Shown: one piece after another, positions 47,806 to 57,466 of the stretch
Numbering within the stretch: position 1 is the first letter of the stretch
Layout of the letters: every line of letters starts with the position of its first letter
Assembly (NCBI GenBank): GCA_947598205.1
Contig: CANQFB010000006.1
Location: 1 to 64,000 of the forward strand
Direction of reading: 5' to 3'
DNA length: 64,000 nucleotides
Source of the DNA: an uncultured Clostridia bacterium
GTDB lineage: Bacteria; Bacillota; Clostridia; Christensenellales; Borkfalkiaceae
Program-made: the position numbers and the translations under genes
The notes under the pieces: model-generated
Told to the model about the DNA's origin: nothing
Databases searched by the model: none
The model's input: only the letters and a program-made list of their open reading frames with translations

Positions 47806-48633
47806 TTATTCTTCCTTTTTCTCTTCTTCCGTGGTAGCGATTTCGGACATGGTGGCGTCGTCTTCTATCTCGGGGGCGGACATGGTGGGCTCTTTCTTCT
47901 TTTCCGCCTTCTTTCTCTTCCTCTCGGTGGAGAACTTCTTCATGCGCTCCGTAAGGGAATCCTTGAGCTCCGCTGCGGCACGGAAGGGGAACATGAAACT
48001 TGCCTTCTCCTTGATCTCCTCCTTGCGCGTTCCGATCTCCTCTTTGAGTTTTTCGTAGTGGACGACGATGCCGTGTTCCTCCGCAAACTTCTTGATGCGC
48101 GTCGCGAGGTGCAGGGAGTGCCCGAGGTCCACGAAGAAGATGCCGAAGAAGATCCCCACGACGAAGGCGAATTCGATATTCCGCACAAACCAGAGGACGG
48201 CCTCCAGAACGGGCCCGTCGAACACGAAGTAGAAGGCCACGCCGACGAGAAGCCACAAAAAGGAGAAGAGCGGGCAGATGATGCCCTGCACATTCCCCCA
48301 ACGGTTGGAATAATCCCAGAGTTTGATCTTCATTCCTTTGATGAAGATAAGCCCCGCGATATACTCGATGAGGGTCATCGCGGCCCCCATGATGAGGATG
48401 AGAAGGAGGGCGTCGAGCCATGCCATGCCCGTATGCAGGGGGATGCGCGAGATCCCGAAGAGCCCCGCGACGCCGAACCCGTACAGGGGCAGATAGGGCC
48501 CTGTAAGGAAGCCGGGGTTGATCCACTTCTTCGCTGTGAAAATTCTGCGGAAGACGACCTCGATGCACCACCCGATCGTACTGCCCACAAAGAACAGAAA
48601 GAAGATGACAAGAAGAACGTCGACAAAACTCAT
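47806..48633 (-). CDS. Putative ABC-type transporter permease-like membrane protein (COG4905 / CmpB-like)
   Basis: FFVGSTIGWCIEVVFRRIFTAKKWINPGFLTGPYLPLYGFGV. Confidence 0.8.
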   Translation of the reverse strand: MSFVDVLLVIFFLFFVGSTIGWCIEVVFRRIFTAKKWINPGFLTGPYLPLYGFGVAGLFGISRIPLHTGMAWLDALLLILIMGAAMTLIEYIAGLIFIKGMKIKLWDYSNRWGNVQGIICPLFSFLWLLVGVAFYFVFDGPVLEAVLWFVRNIEFAFVVGIFFGIFFVDLGHSLHLATRIKKFAEEHGIVVHYEKLKEEIGTRKEEIKEKASFMFPFRAAAELKDSLTERMKKFSTERKRKKAEKKKEPTMSAPEIEDDATMSEIATTEEEKKEE

Positions 48634-48763
48634 GATCTTTTCCTTGGTTTTTTTATGAAAAGGGGCGCCGCGCTTGGGACGTCCCTTTTATAGTTGCTGT
48701 TTTGCCCGCATCGGGAAATTTCGGTTCTTTACAACCGAAATCGCTCGAAATAGCGGCCTTTTT

Positions 48764-51010
48764 TTATGCGCCGAAGATGCCCGCAAGCCCGGGGATGGCC
48801 CTCATCAGATTGAAGTTCTGGAAGACGACAACGCAGACGAGGGAGACGGTGGACATGATCTTGATGAGAATATCGAGGGACGGGCCGACGGTATCCTTCA
48901 AGGGGTCGCCCACGGTATCGCCGACGACTGCCGCGTCGTGCACGGCGTCGTAGCCTTCTTCGCCCTTCTTCACGCCTTCGACGCCGCCCTTTTCGATATA
49001 CTTCTTGGCGTTATCCCATGCGCCGCCCGCGTTGCCCGTGTAGATGGCGAGCATGATTGCGGTGAGCGTTGCCCCGATTAGGATGCCGCCCACGAAGCCC
49101 GCGCCGAAGATAAATCCGCACACGACGGGAATGGCGATGGCGACGACGGAGGGAACGATCATCTGGCGGATCGCGCCTTTCGAGGAGATCTCGACGCACT
49201 TGGTACTGTCGGGGTCCTCTTCGCCCGTTAAGATCTTGGGATTATCATGGAATTGTCGGCGGACTTCATCCACCATCTTTCTCGCCGCCTTGGCGACGGC
49301 GTTGATGAGCATCCCCGAGAAGAGGAAGGGAATGGCCGCGCCGATGATCGCGCCGACGATGACGTCGCCGCGAATGATGTTGAGGAAGATGTCCAGCCCT
49401 CCCCCGTTGACAAGTTCATGAACGAGCCCGCCCGCAAAGAGATAGCTCGACATCATGGAGAGGGTCGCGAGCGCGGCCGAGCCGATGGCAAAGCCCTTGC
49501 CGATGGCGGCCGTGGTGTTGCCGACGGCGTCCAGCCTGTCCGTAATATCGCGCACTTCCTCGTCGAGCATGCTCATCTCGGCGATGCCGCCCGCGTTATC
49601 GGAGATCGGGCCGTAGGTATCGACGGAGACAGTCGCCGCGACGAAGGAGAGCATGCCCATTGCGCCGCACCCGACGCCGAACATGCCCCCGAGGGCGTAG
49701 GTCGCAAAGATGGCGACGCCGAGGACGACGACGGGGAGCATGCACGAGATCATGCCCGTCGCCATGCCCTGCGTGACGGTGAGGGCCGCGCCCTCCTTGC
49801 TCGCATGCGCGATATTCTTGGTGGGTTTGTGGGCGTCGCTCGTATAGTATTCGGAGATGATGCCGATGACGATGCCCGCCACGATGCCGACGGCCGCACA
49901 TACCCAAGGGGTCACCTGACCGATGCTCATCTTGGCGGCCTTGAGCTGGTCCGCCTCCTCCCCCTTAAAGAGGAAGAAGGAGAGCAAGAACCCGCCGATG
50001 AGCGTCACGCCCGCGGAGATCCATGTGGATAGGTTGAGTTCTAAATGGGGGTTATCCGATAGCTTCCGCTTGATGAGCGGATAGGAGATGCCCACGATAC
50101 AGCCGAGAAGCCCGATCCCCGCAAAGAGGATGGGGAAGAGCATCATTTTCTGATAGAGTGTAACCGAAGTAAAGGTCGCCGAATGCCCGAAGACCTCGAT
50201 CGCGAGGATGATGGTCGCCATGATCGCGCCTATGTAGCTTTCGAGAAGGTCTGCGCCGAGGCCTGCGACGTCGCCCACGTTGTCGCCCACGTTATCCGCG
50301 ATGGTGGCGGGGTTGCGGGGGTCGTCTTCGGGAATGTGCGCCTCCGTCTTGCCGACGAGGTCGGCCCCCATGTCTGCGGCCTTCGTGTAGATGCCGCCGC
50401 CCACGCGGTTGAAGAGGGCGATGATGGAGCACCCGAGGGCATAGCCCGAGAGGATGAGGGAGAGGTTATAGGGCTGCTTTGTGATGGGGTTGATATGTTC
50501 GATCGCTTCCAAACCGTATTCGCCCACCTGCGTTTTGATCATGCCGCCCGCCCAGCCGAAACAGCAGTAGACGATGATCGCGCCGAGAAGGGCGAACCCC
50601 GCCACGCAAAGCCCCATAACGGAGCCGCCGCGGAAGGCGACCTTCAAGGTCTTGCCAACGTTCCGCGTCTCGTTGGCGGCATTGGTGACGCGCACGTTTG
50701 CGTACGTCGCGATCTTCATGCCGATAAAGCCCGCCGTGGCCGACATCACCGCGCCGATGAGGAAGGCGACGCCCGCCTGCCATGCGATGAAGAGGCCCAG
50801 CACGACGGCGACGACAGAGCCGATTATTGCGACGATCTTGTACTCATAGAAGATGAAGGCGTTCGCGCCTTCGCGGATCTTGGCCGCGATATGCTGCATG
50901 CGCTCGTTCCCCTCTTTGAGCTTCTTCGTGAGGAAGAAGTTGAGCGCCGCATATCCGAGCCCGAGTACGACCGCAAACATCACAATAATGATGAGTAGAT
51001 TGAGATCCAT
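48764..51010 (-). CDS. hppA: Membrane-bound ion-translocating pyrophosphatase
   Basis: GGGIYTKAADMGADLVGKTEAHIPEDDPRNPATIADNVGDNVGDVAGLGADLLES. Confidence 0.97.
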   Translation of the reverse strand: MDLNLLIIIVMFAVVLGLGYAALNFFLTKKLKEGNERMQHIAAKIREGANAFIFYEYKIVAIIGSVVAVVLGLFIAWQAGVAFLIGAVMSATAGFIGMKIATYANVRVTNAANETRNVGKTLKVAFRGGSVMGLCVAGFALLGAIIVYCCFGWAGGMIKTQVGEYGLEAIEHINPITKQPYNLSLILSGYALGCSIIALFNRVGGGIYTKAADMGADLVGKTEAHIPEDDPRNPATIADNVGDNVGDVAGLGADLLESYIGAIMATIILAIEVFGHSATFTSVTLYQKMMLFPILFAGIGLLGCIVGISYPLIKRKLSDNPHLELNLSTWISAGVTLIGGFLLSFFLFKGEEADQLKAAKMSIGQVTPWVCAAVGIVAGIVIGIISEYYTSDAHKPTKNIAHASKEGAALTVTQGMATGMISCMLPVVVLGVAIFATYALGGMFGVGCGAMGMLSFVAATVSVDTYGPISDNAGGIAEMSMLDEEVRDITDRLDAVGNTTAAIGKGFAIGSAALATLSMMSSYLFAGGLVHELVNGGGLDIFLNIIRGDVIVGAIIGAAIPFLFSGMLINAVAKAARKMVDEVRRQFHDNPKILTGEEDPDSTKCVEISSKGAIRQMIVPSVVAIAIPVVCGFIFGAGFVGGILIGATLTAIMLAIYTGNAGGAWDNAKKYIEKGGVEGVKKGEEGYDAVHDAAVVGDTVGDPLKDTVGPSLDILIKIMSTVSLVCVVVFQNFNLMRAIPGLAGIFGA

Positions 51011-51156
51011 ACTTTGCTCCTTGCAATGAATGTGACCATATTATAGCACGTTTTGAAAAAGTTGTCCATTTTTCGGCATGCTTTGAAAAAATTTCTTACG
51101 TCACATTATATCAAAGGGCGTAGGGTCATCGCGGCGTCGAGATAAAGGCGAAAGTA

Positions 51157-51192
51157 AATCGGCTTCCCGTAGAATGGGAAGCCGTTTGTTTA
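51157..51192. terminator. Intrinsic terminator
   Basis: aaatcggcttcccgtagaatgggaagccgtttgttt. Confidence 0.7.
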
Positions 51193-51342
51193 CGCCTCAA
51201 CCGTGAGCGTTACAGATCGTCCGTCGGAAAATATCAATTTCATCGCCTTCCCGCAAGAAAGACATTCTGCGACAAAATATTCCCTTAAAAGGGGAAGAAT
51301 TTCCTCTACGATCTCTTCTGCGTCGATCTTTTTCGTTTCCAT
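51190..51342 (-). CDS. 50-aa small protein divergent to XRE regulator
   Basis: aaggaggaatgtgttATG RBS; METKKIDAEEIVEEILPLLREYFVAECLSCGKAMKLIFSDGRSVTLTVEA; internal start of ORF 51190..51615. Confidence 0.65.
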   Translation of the reverse strand: METKKIDAEEIVEEILPLLREYFVAECLSCGKAMKLIFSDGRSVTLTVEA

Positions 51343-51388
51343 AACACATTCCTCCTTTTTGCTGTCGGACCGCGCGCTTGATCCTTGT

Positions 51389-51459
51389 GACAATATTATA
51401 CCCCAAAGAACGACGCCATGACAAACAAAATGGCGTAGTTCTTGGAATAAAATATTGTC
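51389..51459. promoter_or_regulatory. Divergent promoter region embedded in a large imperfect inverted repeat
   Basis: gacaatattataccccaaagaacgacgccat / atggcgtagttcttggaataaaatattgtc. Confidence 0.7.
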
Positions 51460-51475
51460 GAAAAGGGGGAAGTTT

Positions 51476-51916
51476 ATGGAGAATTTGTCGATTTTTTCGG
51501 AGAGGCTCAAAGAACTGATGACGGAACGGGAAATGCGTTCGGAGACGCTTGCACGGGAAACGCACATCGCCGGTTCTTCCATCCGTTCGTGGCTGCGCGG
51601 GGATTCCTTCCCCACCTTTTCGAGTGCGGTAAAACTCGCCGACTATTTTTCTTGTTCCCTCGACTATCTTGCGGGACTTTGCGACAAGTTTGAAAGCGTT
51701 TCGCCGCGGTCTCTCCCTCCCTTCTATCCTCGCCTTCGCCGCATCATGGAGGAACAGGGCGTGACGCGATTTGCAGTCACCGAGCAAACGCAGATCAAAG
51801 ACGCGTTTTTTACAAATTGGTCGCACGGACAACTGCCGATACTGCCCACCCTCTTTGCGCTTGCAAGTTTTTTGAATGTCTCGCTGGACTATCTCGTCGG
51901 AAGAACGGATTATTGA
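51476..51916 (+). CDS. Transcriptional regulator with two tandem XRE-type HTH-like domains
   Basis: FSERLKELMTEREMRSETLARETHIAGSSIRSWLRGDSFPTFSSAVKLADYFSCSLDYLAGL and FYPRLRRIMEEQGVTRFAVTEQTQIKDAFFTNWSHGQLPILPTLFALASFLNVSLDYLVGRTDY. Confidence 0.85.
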   Translation: MENLSIFSERLKELMTEREMRSETLARETHIAGSSIRSWLRGDSFPTFSSAVKLADYFSCSLDYLAGLCDKFESVSPRSLPPFYPRLRRIMEEQGVTRFAVTEQTQIKDAFFTNWSHGQLPILPTLFALASFLNVSLDYLVGRTDY

Positions 51917-51964
51917 TTTGGCCTTTGAAGACAAAACGGCCATACCATGTCCGAGATGTGCACT

Positions 51965-52250
51965 TGAGTGAATCTTGCCCACCCCTTGAGGGGTGGGTGT
52001 CACGCCGCACGCGGCGTGACGGAATCAGAATGCGAGCGACAGAGGGGGTACCCCTTCCCCCGCCAAAGGCGCAACCCCCTCCTCGGGAGGGGGCAACGGA
52101 CTGCGTTTGAGGGGATCCTCTCGGGGCTTCGCCCCTCGGGATGACGCGGTTGCACAACCCCCATCCGTCACGGCAAAGCCGTAACACCCTCCCCCTTCCA
52201 AGGGGGAGGGCTTCCCTCATCAGTCACCTGCGGTGACGCCTCCCCTTTTC
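51965..52250. repeat. Intergenic palindromic repeat cluster
   Basis: ggggatcctctcggggcttcgcccctcgggatgacgcgg; cccccatccgtcacggcaaagccgtaacaccctccccc; ctcatcagtcacctgcggtgacgcc. Confidence 0.8.
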
Positions 52251-52316
52251 GCGTGTGTTTAACTATTTTCAATAAAAGTGTTGTAAAAATCTTTTTTCTT
52301 TGGTAAAATAGAACCT

Positions 52317-52461
52317 GCGACACAATTTCATACTGATAACGAAAAGATACAACGGGCATCGGTGTATCCTTATATTCCTATTTCGTTATCAGGAAATTGT
52401 GTCGCAACAATTCGGGGATACTCGAAGCGGGCGCCTCGGATTGAGGCGTCCTTATTTTTTT
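52317..52461 (+). ncRNA. Structured 5' leader (putative cis-regulatory RNA) with intrinsic terminator, copy 2
   Basis: P1 gcgacacaat/attgtgtcgc; P2 ctgataacgaaa/tttcgttatcag; P3 gataca/tgtatc; ttcggggatactcgaa; terminator gcgcctc-ggat-tgaggcgtccttattttttt. Promoter ttgtaa...taaaat just upstream. Confidence 0.8.
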
Positions 52462-52492
52462 GCCCGCAAATACTTTTTAAGGAGAAAGGAAC

Positions 52493-53845
52493 ATGAAACA
52501 CAAGTTTTTGACCGCCGCTACGGCGATCGTAGCCGCCCTCTGCCTTTGCCTTTCCTTTGCGGGTTGCGCTCACACGCACACCTTTGCGACGGCATGGTCG
52601 AGCGACGAGAGCGGACATTGGCACGCCGCCACCTGCGCCCATACCTCGGAGCGCAAGGACGAGGGTGCGCACACCTACGAAAACGGCAAATGCACGACCT
52701 GCAACTATGAGCACAAAGAGCATACCTTCGGCGCATATTCCAAGACGGAAACGGGGCACGCGCACACCTGTTCCGTCTGCAAAAAGACGGTGAGCGCGGT
52801 TCATACTTACAAAAACGGAATTTGCACGGCTTGCGAATATGAACATCAAAATCACACCTACGGGACAGACGATATTTGCGAGGTGTGCGGAAAAACAAGA
52901 CCGCCCCTCTACACAAAGAGCGAAGACGGCTCCAAGATCTACTTCGGAGAATATCCGCAGAGCGAGGTAAAGGAGGAGGCGACCGTTTCCGCCCTCACGG
53001 AAAAGGCGGGCGCCCTTCCCTCGGGAGAAGAATGGGGCGCATGGACAAGCTACGGCTATTACTACGGCGGCGAAGTGACCGATTATATGTGGTATATCGA
53101 CGTCGAGCTCAACGGCGGACGCTACCGCGGCGTCTATTTCACGTTGGAGCGCAATTGCAGGACAGGCTTCGATAACCTGAGCTATCAGGACGAAAACGGA
53201 TACAACACAAATACGGTGTATTGGTTTCGGTACGAGCCGATCGAATGGCGCGTCCTCGAAAACGAAGACGGCAGAGCGTTTCTCATGGCAAATATCATTC
53301 TCGACGGCGGACATTTTTATCCTAACGGCGAGTCGCGCACCCAAGACGACGTGACGGTGTATCCCAACAATTATATGGAGAGCGATATTCGCAAGTGGCT
53401 CACGGAGAACTTCTACGAGACGGCGTTCGACAGCGCCGCCCAAGCAATCATTGAGACGACGACGGTAGACAATCATACATTAGATATTCATGCTGTGGGA
53501 TCGGACAATCCCTATGCCTGTGAGGACACGCAGGATAAGGTATTTCTTTTGAGTTCCGCCGAGGTCGAAAACGAATCTTACGGATTTGTGACGAGTTCGT
53601 CCGCCGACGCAACGCGGCAGCTTACGGCGACGGACTATGCGAAGGCACAAGGGATCCAGCCGCAAGAGGGCACCGAGTGTTTTAGTTGGTGGCTCAGAAC
53701 CCCGGAGAAGCAGGCAAAGGGGAAGACCGTGTACCGAGTCTCCGAAAAAGGGCAGGTTCAGGGCGGCGACTGGTGGATTGGCGGCGGCGAATATGTCGAC
53801 TTTGTCCGCAACGGCATCGTACCCGCGCTTTGGATCGATCTGTAA
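52493..53845 (+). CDS. Surface lipoprotein with His/Cys-rich repeats and C-terminal DUF6273-like domain
   Basis: MKHKFLTAATAIVAALCLCLSFAGCAHTH lipobox; WFRYEPIEWRVLENEDGRAFLMANIILD...DIRKWLTENFYETAF...WWLRTPE...IVPALWIDL. Confidence 0.85.
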   Translation: MKHKFLTAATAIVAALCLCLSFAGCAHTHTFATAWSSDESGHWHAATCAHTSERKDEGAHTYENGKCTTCNYEHKEHTFGAYSKTETGHAHTCSVCKKTVSAVHTYKNGICTACEYEHQNHTYGTDDICEVCGKTRPPLYTKSEDGSKIYFGEYPQSEVKEEATVSALTEKAGALPSGEEWGAWTSYGYYYGGEVTDYMWYIDVELNGGRYRGVYFTLERNCRTGFDNLSYQDENGYNTNTVYWFRYEPIEWRVLENEDGRAFLMANIILDGGHFYPNGESRTQDDVTVYPNNYMESDIRKWLTENFYETAFDSAAQAIIETTTVDNHTLDIHAVGSDNPYACEDTQDKVFLLSSAEVENESYGFVTSSSADATRQLTATDYAKAQGIQPQEGTECFSWWLRTPEKQAKGKTVYRVSEKGQVQGGDWWIGGGEYVDFVRNGIVPALWIDL

Positions 53846-53879
53846 CTTTTTTCCGCGCGGACGGACGCCTCCGCACGCG

Positions 53880-54050
53880 AAGAGATGCAAGGTATTGGGA
53901 GCACCCCCATCCGTCACGGCAAAGCCGTGACACTCTCCCCCTCACCGAGGGGGAGGGCTTACGGACTTCGTACTTCGGGATCCTTCGGGGATGGGCTCTT
54001 TCGGACATGGTATAGGCAAAACGCCTCAGGATGACGCAATTTCTCGAAAA
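53880..54050. repeat. Intergenic repeat modules, one interrupted by an about 30-bp segment containing cggacatggtat
   Basis: cccccatccgtcacggcaaagccgtgacactctccccc; cttcgggatccttcggggatgggctctttcggacatggtataggcaaaacgcctcaggatgacgc. Confidence 0.75.
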
Positions 54051-54057
54051 CTGCGCA

Positions 54058-54091
54058 TGAAAAAAGACGGCTGTTGCCGTCTTTTTTCTTT
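54058..54091. terminator. Intrinsic terminator
   Basis: gaaaaaagacggctgttgccgtcttttttctttt. Confidence 0.85.
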
Positions 54092-54101
54092 TAATTCCTT
54101 T

Positions 54102-55868
54102 TTATTTCTCGCAGTTTGCCTTCAAGGTCTCGAGGCTTTCGCGGAGCTCCTTGGGGAGACGGTCGCCGAACTGTTTGAAGTATCCTTCGATCTCGTCGGC
54201 CTCGGCACGCCAGCGCGCCTTGTTCACATAGAGGATGCTCTCGAGCGTCTCGGTGGAATAGTTGAGCCCTTCGAGGTCGATGTCCTTCGCATAGGGCACA
54301 TAGCCGATGGCCGTCTCCTGCGCGTCCACCTTGCCGTCGCAACGCTTCAAGATCCATTCGATGACGCGCATATTGTCGCCGAAGCCCGGCCACAGGAACT
54401 CGCCGTTTTCGTCCTGTCGGAACCAGTTGACGTTGAAGATCTTCGGGGGATGCGTGACCTTCTTACCCATGTCGATCCAATGCTGGAAGTAGTCTGCCAT
54501 ATGGTAGCCGCAGAAGGGCTTCATCGCCATGGGATCGTGGCGAAGAACACCGACCGCGCCCGTCGCGGCCGCCGTCGTCTCCGAACTCATGATCGCGCCC
54601 ACGAACACGCCGTGGTCCCAATCGCGGGACTGGTAGACGAGCGGGGTGGTCGTCGCCCTTCTGCCGCCGAAGATGATCGCGTCGAGGGGCACGCCCTCTT
54701 TGGAGTTGAATTTCTCCGAAAGGCAGGGGCAGTTCTCCGCGGGAGCAGTGAAGCGGGAGTTGGGGTGCGCCGCCTTTGTTCCCATCTCGGGCGTCCATTC
54801 ATTCCCGAGCCAGTCGATAAGGTGCTCGGGTGCGGGTTTGGTGAGGCCTTCCCACCAAACGGTGTTATCGGAAGGGTCGATGGCGACGTTGGTGAAGATC
54901 GTCCCCTTCTTTGTCGCCGCGAGGGCGTTGGGGTTGCTCTTCTGGTTGGTGCCGGGCGCAACGCCGAAGAAGCCGTTCTCGGGGTTGACCGCCCAGAGCC
55001 TTCCGTCGTCGCCCACGCGGATCCATGCAATGTCGTCGCCCACGCATTCCACTTTATAGCCCTTTTCGAGATAGTGCTTGGGGGGAATGAGCATAGCGAG
55101 GTTGGTCTTGCCGCAGGCGGAAGGGAATGCCGCGGCGAGGTATTTCTTCGTGCCGTCGGGGAAGGTGACGCCGAGGATCAACATATGCTCTGCCATCCAG
55201 CCCTCGTTCTTGCCGAGATAGGAGGCGATGCGCAGGGCGAAACACTTCTTGCCGAGAAGGACGTTCCCGCCGTAGGCGGAGTTAACCGAGATGATGGTGT
55301 CGTCCTCGGGGAAGTGCATGATATAGCGCTTCTCGGGATCGACGTCGCACTTACAGTGGAAGCCCTTGATAAAGTCGCCGTCTTTACCCAAATAGTCGTA
55401 AACTTCTTTGCCCATGCGCGTCATGATCGCCATATTGAGGACGACGTAGATGGAGTCGGTGACCTCGATGCCGATCTTGGAAAACGGCGAGCCGAGCACG
55501 CCCATCGAGTAGGGGATCACGTACATGGTACGCCCCTTCATCTTCCCGCGGGCGATTTCGCCACACATGGCATAGGCCTCTTTGGGGTCCATCCAATAGT
55601 TGATGGGGCCCGCGTCCTCTTTATGTTTGCAGCAGATGAAGGTGCGGTCTTCGACGCGCGCGACGTCGTTCTGCGCCGTTCTGTGATAGTAGCAACCGGG
55701 GAGCTTTTCCTGGTTGAGCTTGATCATCTCCCCCGTTCTCACACCTTCCGCGCGGAGCGCTTCGAGCTGTTCTTCGCTCCCGTCGATCCAGACGATCTCA
55801 TCGGGCTGAGCGAGCTCGGCGCTTCTTTTTACGAAATCAAGAACTTTCTTGTTTTCGGTGAGTGCCAT
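54102..55868 (-). CDS. pckG: Phosphoenolpyruvate carboxykinase (GTP)
   Basis: FPSACGKTNLAMLIPPKHY; 588 aa; GTP-type PEPCK motifs. Confidence 0.96.
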   Translation of the reverse strand: MALTENKKVLDFVKRSAELAQPDEIVWIDGSEEQLEALRAEGVRTGEMIKLNQEKLPGCYYHRTAQNDVARVEDRTFICCKHKEDAGPINYWMDPKEAYAMCGEIARGKMKGRTMYVIPYSMGVLGSPFSKIGIEVTDSIYVVLNMAIMTRMGKEVYDYLGKDGDFIKGFHCKCDVDPEKRYIMHFPEDDTIISVNSAYGGNVLLGKKCFALRIASYLGKNEGWMAEHMLILGVTFPDGTKKYLAAAFPSACGKTNLAMLIPPKHYLEKGYKVECVGDDIAWIRVGDDGRLWAVNPENGFFGVAPGTNQKSNPNALAATKKGTIFTNVAIDPSDNTVWWEGLTKPAPEHLIDWLGNEWTPEMGTKAAHPNSRFTAPAENCPCLSEKFNSKEGVPLDAIIFGGRRATTTPLVYQSRDWDHGVFVGAIMSSETTAAATGAVGVLRHDPMAMKPFCGYHMADYFQHWIDMGKKVTHPPKIFNVNWFRQDENGEFLWPGFGDNMRVIEWILKRCDGKVDAQETAIGYVPYAKDIDLEGLNYSTETLESILYVNKARWRAEADEIEGYFKQFGDRLPKELRESLETLKANCEK

Positions 55869-55984
55869 TTTTGTCAGAATCCTCCTTGAAAATCCTTTAC
55901 CGTGGGCGAAAGGACCACCTTCCGTCCCATTTTATTATACCACAAAAAGGAGAGATTGTAAACAGCTTCGTGAAAAAATTATGG

Positions 55985-56200
55985 TGTGGAAAGAGCGCCC
56001 CCCTCCCGCGGAAGGGGGAAACAAAGGGGGTGGGGTATTCCAATGCGTCTACATTATTATCAAAGAATGACAATCGGAATTCCCCACCTCAGTCACACGG
56101 AGCGTGACAGCTCCTCCCCGAGGAGGAGCTTTTTCGGACTTCGTATGAGGGGATTCTCTCACCCACTGCGTGGGTTCGGAATGACAGATTCACCCGCTTT
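55985..56200. repeat. Intergenic repeat modules
   Basis: ccccacctcagtcacacggagcgtgacagctcctccccgaggaggagct; cttcgtatgaggggattctctcacccactgcgtgggttcggaatgacag. Confidence 0.75.
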
Positions 56201-56325
56201 CGGTTACGTCAAAACGCGGAGAAGCAAAAAGACAAGGAATGCGAGGCTTTTCGCAACCCTCGTACTCGGGCGTACGTGGGCAAGAAAAACGTAGCACGAC
56301 GAAGTATCGCGCCGCTTATCCGCGT

Positions 56326-57297
56326 TCAGCTTGATGAAACAGTTACATATTCGCCGCTATCGGCGGACTGAAATACGACATACACCCCCACCATGTCCGA
56401 GAAGGGGCTTAACGGAACAAAACAGCCGTGCTCCTTCATGGCGGGCGGAAGGTCGCCCGTATCCTCGGCCGCGACGCACAGATACTTGGGAATTCCCTCC
56501 TCATAGATGACGCCGAGGATGTTCCCCTCCGCCTTCACCCACTCCGACTGCGGGAAGACGGACTTCAGGCGGTCGTCGGGCGGGAATTTCCTCATGACTT
56601 CCCGAAGTTTTTCTCTGACGGTGTGATAGTATGTAAGCGTGCCGCGCGGACGCAGGATGCCATCGCCTCCATCAGCTTGAGCGCCCGCCCCCGCTTCTTC
56701 CGCCTCCGCGCCTTTTTGGTCTCGAGGAAGAGCTTGCCCATCTTCATCGCCCGCATCGCCGTAGTAGTTGACGGCGGCGATGGCCTCGTCGTCGTATCCG
56801 GCCGCGGCCCCTTCGCGAAAGGGGCGGTCTTCCTCCCGCGGGGGAAGTACGGGAGCGTTGGGCGTGATGGGAAGAGGCGTCTCCTCTGGATCGGGCGGGG
56901 GCGGAAGAGGCTCTTTCTTTTTCTTCTTTTCACGGGAGAATGCGAGAAGGAGGGGCTCATATTCGCGGGGAGCGGCCCCGCAGGAGCCGAAGGCGACAGG
57001 CTCCGCATCCCCCCGCAAGAAGACGAGCAAGGCGGAAAAACCCGCCTTGACGGAGGGAAAATCCTGCACCTTGAGGGGGGCGTTTCCCTTCAGTTCCAAA
57101 AGGGCGGTCTCCCCCTCCGCGAAGATGGCGAGGGCATAGCGGCCCTCCTTTACGGGGGCGATGCCGAGAATGCGGGGGGTCACCGTAAGTTCACTCCCCA
57201 GCCGCTCGCAATAGACGGCGCCCGAGAGCGCGCTCCCGTCGGCCGAAAACCCCTTCTTGATCTGTTTCAATACGCAAACGCGCTTTTCGTACGCCAT
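56326..57297 (-). CDS. Hypothetical protein with central Pro/charged linker
   Basis: MAYEKRVCVLKQIKKGFSADGSALSGAVYCERLGSELTVTPRILGIAPVKEGRYALAIF...; start after gaagggatc. Confidence 0.7.
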   Translation of the reverse strand: MAYEKRVCVLKQIKKGFSADGSALSGAVYCERLGSELTVTPRILGIAPVKEGRYALAIFAEGETALLELKGNAPLKVQDFPSVKAGFSALLVFLRGDAEPVAFGSCGAAPREYEPLLLAFSREKKKKKEPLPPPPDPEETPLPITPNAPVLPPREEDRPFREGAAAGYDDEAIAAVNYYGDAGDEDGQALPRDQKGAEAEEAGAGAQADGGDGILRPRGTLTYYHTVREKLREVMRKFPPDDRLKSVFPQSEWVKAEGNILGVIYEEGIPKYLCVAAEDTGDLPPAMKEHGCFVPLSPFSDMVGVYVVFQSADSGEYVTVSSS

Positions 57298-57466
57298 GAT
57301 CCCTTCCCCCCGACATAGTTTTTGTATGATTATATAAAAAATCACAGAAAAAACCCCGTCGATTTTTTGCGAAAAAAGAGAAGGCTTGACGAAAAATGAT
57401 GTGCCCATGTCCGAGATATGAGCACATTCCATGAAAAAATCAGCAGAAAAAAGCCCCCGAAGGGGT

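Noticed and set aside
53991-55889. 632-aa plus-strand ORF
   Set aside because: Antisense shadow of pckG.
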